The notes under the pieces were generated by a model. That model saw only the letters and a list, made by a program, of their open reading frames with translations, searched no databases and was not told the origin of the DNA. The position numbers were made by a program, and so were the translations under genes. Below are positions 62,211-64,000 of a stretch of 64,000 bases of DNA, piece by piece (the stretch's first letter is position 1; every line of letters begins with the position of its first letter). Location of the stretch: positions 248,001 to 312,000 of the forward strand of contig JAMOBJ010000001.1 in NCBI GenBank assembly GCA_039908095.1. The letters are read 5' to 3'. Source of the stretch: Nitrospirae bacterium YQR-1 (lineage in GTDB: Bacteria > Nitrospirota > Thermodesulfovibrionia > Thermodesulfovibrionales > Magnetobacteriaceae).

Positions 62211-64000
62211 TTACATACACTTAGTGTAGCCGCAATCGTGGCAAACTGCACAGCCGCTTTCGTGCTCGACCACGCCGCCACACTCAGGGCACGCCCCCAT
62301 GGACATGTTTACCATAGACTTAGGCTTTTCACTAAAATGCGCACTGTGGCTGCAGTAAGTCTCTATCGCCTTAGCTATTGCGTCTGCACAGGAGGATATT
62401 TTACCGCCATTTGCCCATATCGGCTGATGGCACGAAATCCCTTTAAGCTGGGAGATTACCTCATCCGGTGATATATTGCACCGCAGCGCCAGTGAGACAA
62501 GCCGCCCTATGGCTTCCGACTGGCTTGAGGCACACCCCCCTGCCTTACCTATATGGTTAAACACTTCAAAAGGTAATCCGTTTTCGTCCTCATTAATTGT
62601 GACATAGAGGTTTCCGCAGCCCGTTAATGTTGACTCAGTAGTGCCCTTAATTAGTTTTGGGCGTTTTCTGGGTGTCAGCTTTGCCACTGTGTTAAAAGTT
62701 GTGTCCAGATTCAGGTGTTTTCCGTCAGTGGGCTCCGGCATGGTTTCTTTTGAGGCGGTTGAAATCACCTGCCCCTCACGTGAGCCGTCCCTATAGACGG
62801 TAACACCCTTGCAGCCCAATTTATACGCTGACATATAAACTTTTTTAACATCCCCTGCGGTTGCCGAGTCAGGGAAGTTGACGGTTTTTGATACAGCATT
62901 ATCCACATATTTCTGAAAGGCCCCCTGCATTCTTATGTGATATTCAGGGGAGATGTCATGTGCCGTCACAAAGACCCTTCTGAGGTCATCCGGTATGTCA
63001 AAAACCTCTGAAATCGAGGGCTTTGTTGATATATCCTCCATAAGGTCAAGAGAGTAAAACCCGCGCTCATTTGATATTTTCTCAAACCATGGGTTAACCT
63101 CGTAGAGCTTTGTACCGTCCATCACGGTTTTAACATATGAGACGGCAAATATGGGCTCTATGCCTGAGGAGCAGCCGGCTATTATTGAAAGAGTTCCGGT
63201 TGGCGCTATTGTTGTTATTGTTGCGTTTCTTTGTTTTCTTTTCCCGTCATGTATGCTGTCTTTAAAATTTGGGAAAACCCCTCTTTCTCCGGCAAGGGCC
63301 TCTGAGGCATTTCTTCCCTCATCCCGTATAAATTTCATAACAGTTTCAGCGGTTGACAGCGCCTCTTCCGAGTTATAGGGAATACCTAATTGCAAAAGCA
63401 TATCAGCCCAGCCCATTACACCTAACCCTATTTTTCTGTTTGCTTTTGTCATTTCCTCAATTTTTTTAAGAGGATACTTATTTAAATCTATAACGTTATC
63501 AAGAAAATGAACGGCCTTATGGGTGATTGCCCTGATACGGGCATAGTCAATTTCCATTGCGCCGGTTGAGGATTTCCTGAGCATTTTTGAGAGGTTTACA
63601 GAACCCAGGTTGCAGGATTCAAATGGAAGCAGCGGTTGTTCACCACAAGGATTTGTGGATTCAATGTTTCCAATATGCGGGGTCGGATTAGATTCATTTA
63701 ACCTGTCAAGGAATACAATGCCGGGCTCGCCGTTTTGCCATGCGTGCTTTACGATGAGGTCAAAAACATATCCTGCGCTTATTTTCTTTACGGCCTTGCC
63801 GTTTCGCGGGTTTATAAGCTCGTAATCACCGTCCTCTAAGACGGAATCCATAAATTTATCTGTAAGGCCCACCGATATGTTAAAATTATTAAGCCTGCGG
63901 CTGTTTTCTTTACATGTTATAAAGTCTGTTATATCCGGGTGATCTACTCTTAAAATGGCCATATTTGCACCACGCCGGGTGCCGCCCTGTTTGACTGCCT
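62211..64000 (-). CDS. nrdJ: Adenosylcobalamin-dependent ribonucleotide reductase (5' end outside window)
   Basis: About 596 codons are visible; the frame stays open to the window end, with VKQGGTRRGANMAIL, a class II ribonucleotide reductase motif, at the edge. Seen: NPCGEQPLLPFESCNLGSVN with the catalytic Cys, and PTGTLSIIAGCSSGIEP. The C-terminal zinc finger (CPECGGVVEHESGCAVCHDC) is typical of the long NrdJ form. It reduces ribonucleotides with B12 and works with or without oxygen. Confidence 0.95.
   Translation of the reverse strand, partial: AVKQGGTRRGANMAILRVDHPDITDFITCKENSRRLNNFNISVGLTDKFMDSVLEDGDYELINPRNGKAVKKISAGYVFDLIVKHAWQNGEPGIVFLDRLNESNPTPHIGNIESTNPCGEQPLLPFESCNLGSVNLSKMLRKSSTGAMEIDYARIRAITHKAVHFLDNVIDLNKYPLKKIEEMTKANRKIGLGVMGWADMLLQLGIPYNSEEALSTAETVMKFIRDEGRNASEALAGERGVFPNFKDSIHDGKRKQRNATITTIAPTGTLSIIAGCSSGIEPIFAVSYVKTVMDGTKLYEVNPWFEKISNERGFYSLDLMEDISTKPSISEVFDIPDDLRRVFVTAHDISPEYHIRMQGAFQKYVDNAVSKTVNFPDSATAGDVKKVYMSAYKLGCKGVTVYRDGSREGQVISTASKETMPEPTDGKHLNLDTTFNTVAKLTPRKRPKLIKGTTESTLTGCGNLYVTINEDENGLPFEVFNHIGKAGGCASSQSEAIGRLVSLALRCNISPDEVISQLKGISCHQPIWANGGKISSCADAIAKAIETYCSHSAHFSEKPKSMVNMSMGACPECGGVVEHESGCAVCHDCGYTKCM

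Noticed and set aside
62100-64000. Cobalamin riboswitch for nrdJ or cobD
   Set aside because: The nrdJ leader is outside the window, and the cobD upstream region is coding; no B12-box was found.
1-64000. CRISPR array or prophage
   Set aside because: No regularly spaced identical repeats, cas genes, integrase, capsid or terminase genes were seen.

Overview
The window looks like chromosome from a Gram-negative, low-oxygen or anaerobic bacterium, most likely Nitrospirota (Thermodesulfovibrionia or the magnetotactic relatives). This is inference from the gene mix: B12-dependent ribonucleotide reductase, 2-oxoacid:ferredoxin oxidoreductase, an NrfD/DsrP-type membrane complex with multihaem cytochrome, class III PHA synthase, FmdE, SelA, bacteriohemerythrin and many Ser/Thr kinases and cyclic-nucleotide domains. 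Desulfobacterota is the main alternative. No rRNA, CRISPR array, prophage or plasmid module was seen. Two tRNA genes (Asn-GTT, Ser-GCT) are present.

Layout. 1-0.7 kb: tail of a radical SAM protein. 0.9-5.1 kb: minus-strand operon trpA-accD-folC-midA behind a good sigma70 promoter. 5.4-7.3 kb: pstC-pstA behind a well-formed Pho box. 7.3-10.6 kb: a tightly packed three-gene cassette (DUF262, DUF3696-type AAA ATPase, unknown protein) that looks like a defence system. 10.7-14.6 kb: cobD, a receiver-like protein and two PilT-family ATPases. 14.8-18.3 kb: a cytochrome fusion, FmdE and a TPR kinase. 18.5-24.2 kb: yraN, two peptide-ABC ATPases, a glycosyltransferase/deacetylase pair, tRNA-Asn, a membrane protein and a DUF2233 protein. 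24.5-27.8 kb: tetrahaem cytochrome, FeS protein and NrfD, followed by atpZ-atpI. 27.9-37.7 kb: signalling block (histidine kinases, HEAT-nucleotide cyclase, cNMP-binding protein, CheB-CheR fusion) around NDH-2 and a pyruvate-kinase-like protein. 37.7-42.7 kb: Uma2, PHA synthase operon, Rpn-like nuclease and an IS remnant next to tRNA-Ser. 42.8-50.8 kb: sugar kinase, uvrC, prmC, a zinc ribbon, an acetyltransferase-Nudix fusion, 2-oxoacid oxidoreductase subunits, a half-size MFS protein and a SPASM radical SAM enzyme. 51-64 kb: CapD-type dehydratase, purQ, prohibitin, selA, two sugar/FAD enzymes, a cNMP-sensing kinase, a secreted protein, hemerythrin, coaE and nrdJ (cut by the window end).

Two cross-cutting signals stand out. 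First, a dispersed short repeat with terminal inverted repeats (ATACCAAGTTGCA / TGCAACTTGGTAT) occurs in at least six places, and in three genes it supplies the stop codon. Second, cyclic nucleotide signalling recurs: a HEAT-fused class III cyclase, a free cNMP-binding protein, a kinase with a C-terminal cNMP domain, and a CRP/FNR-like palindrome before the defence-like cassette.
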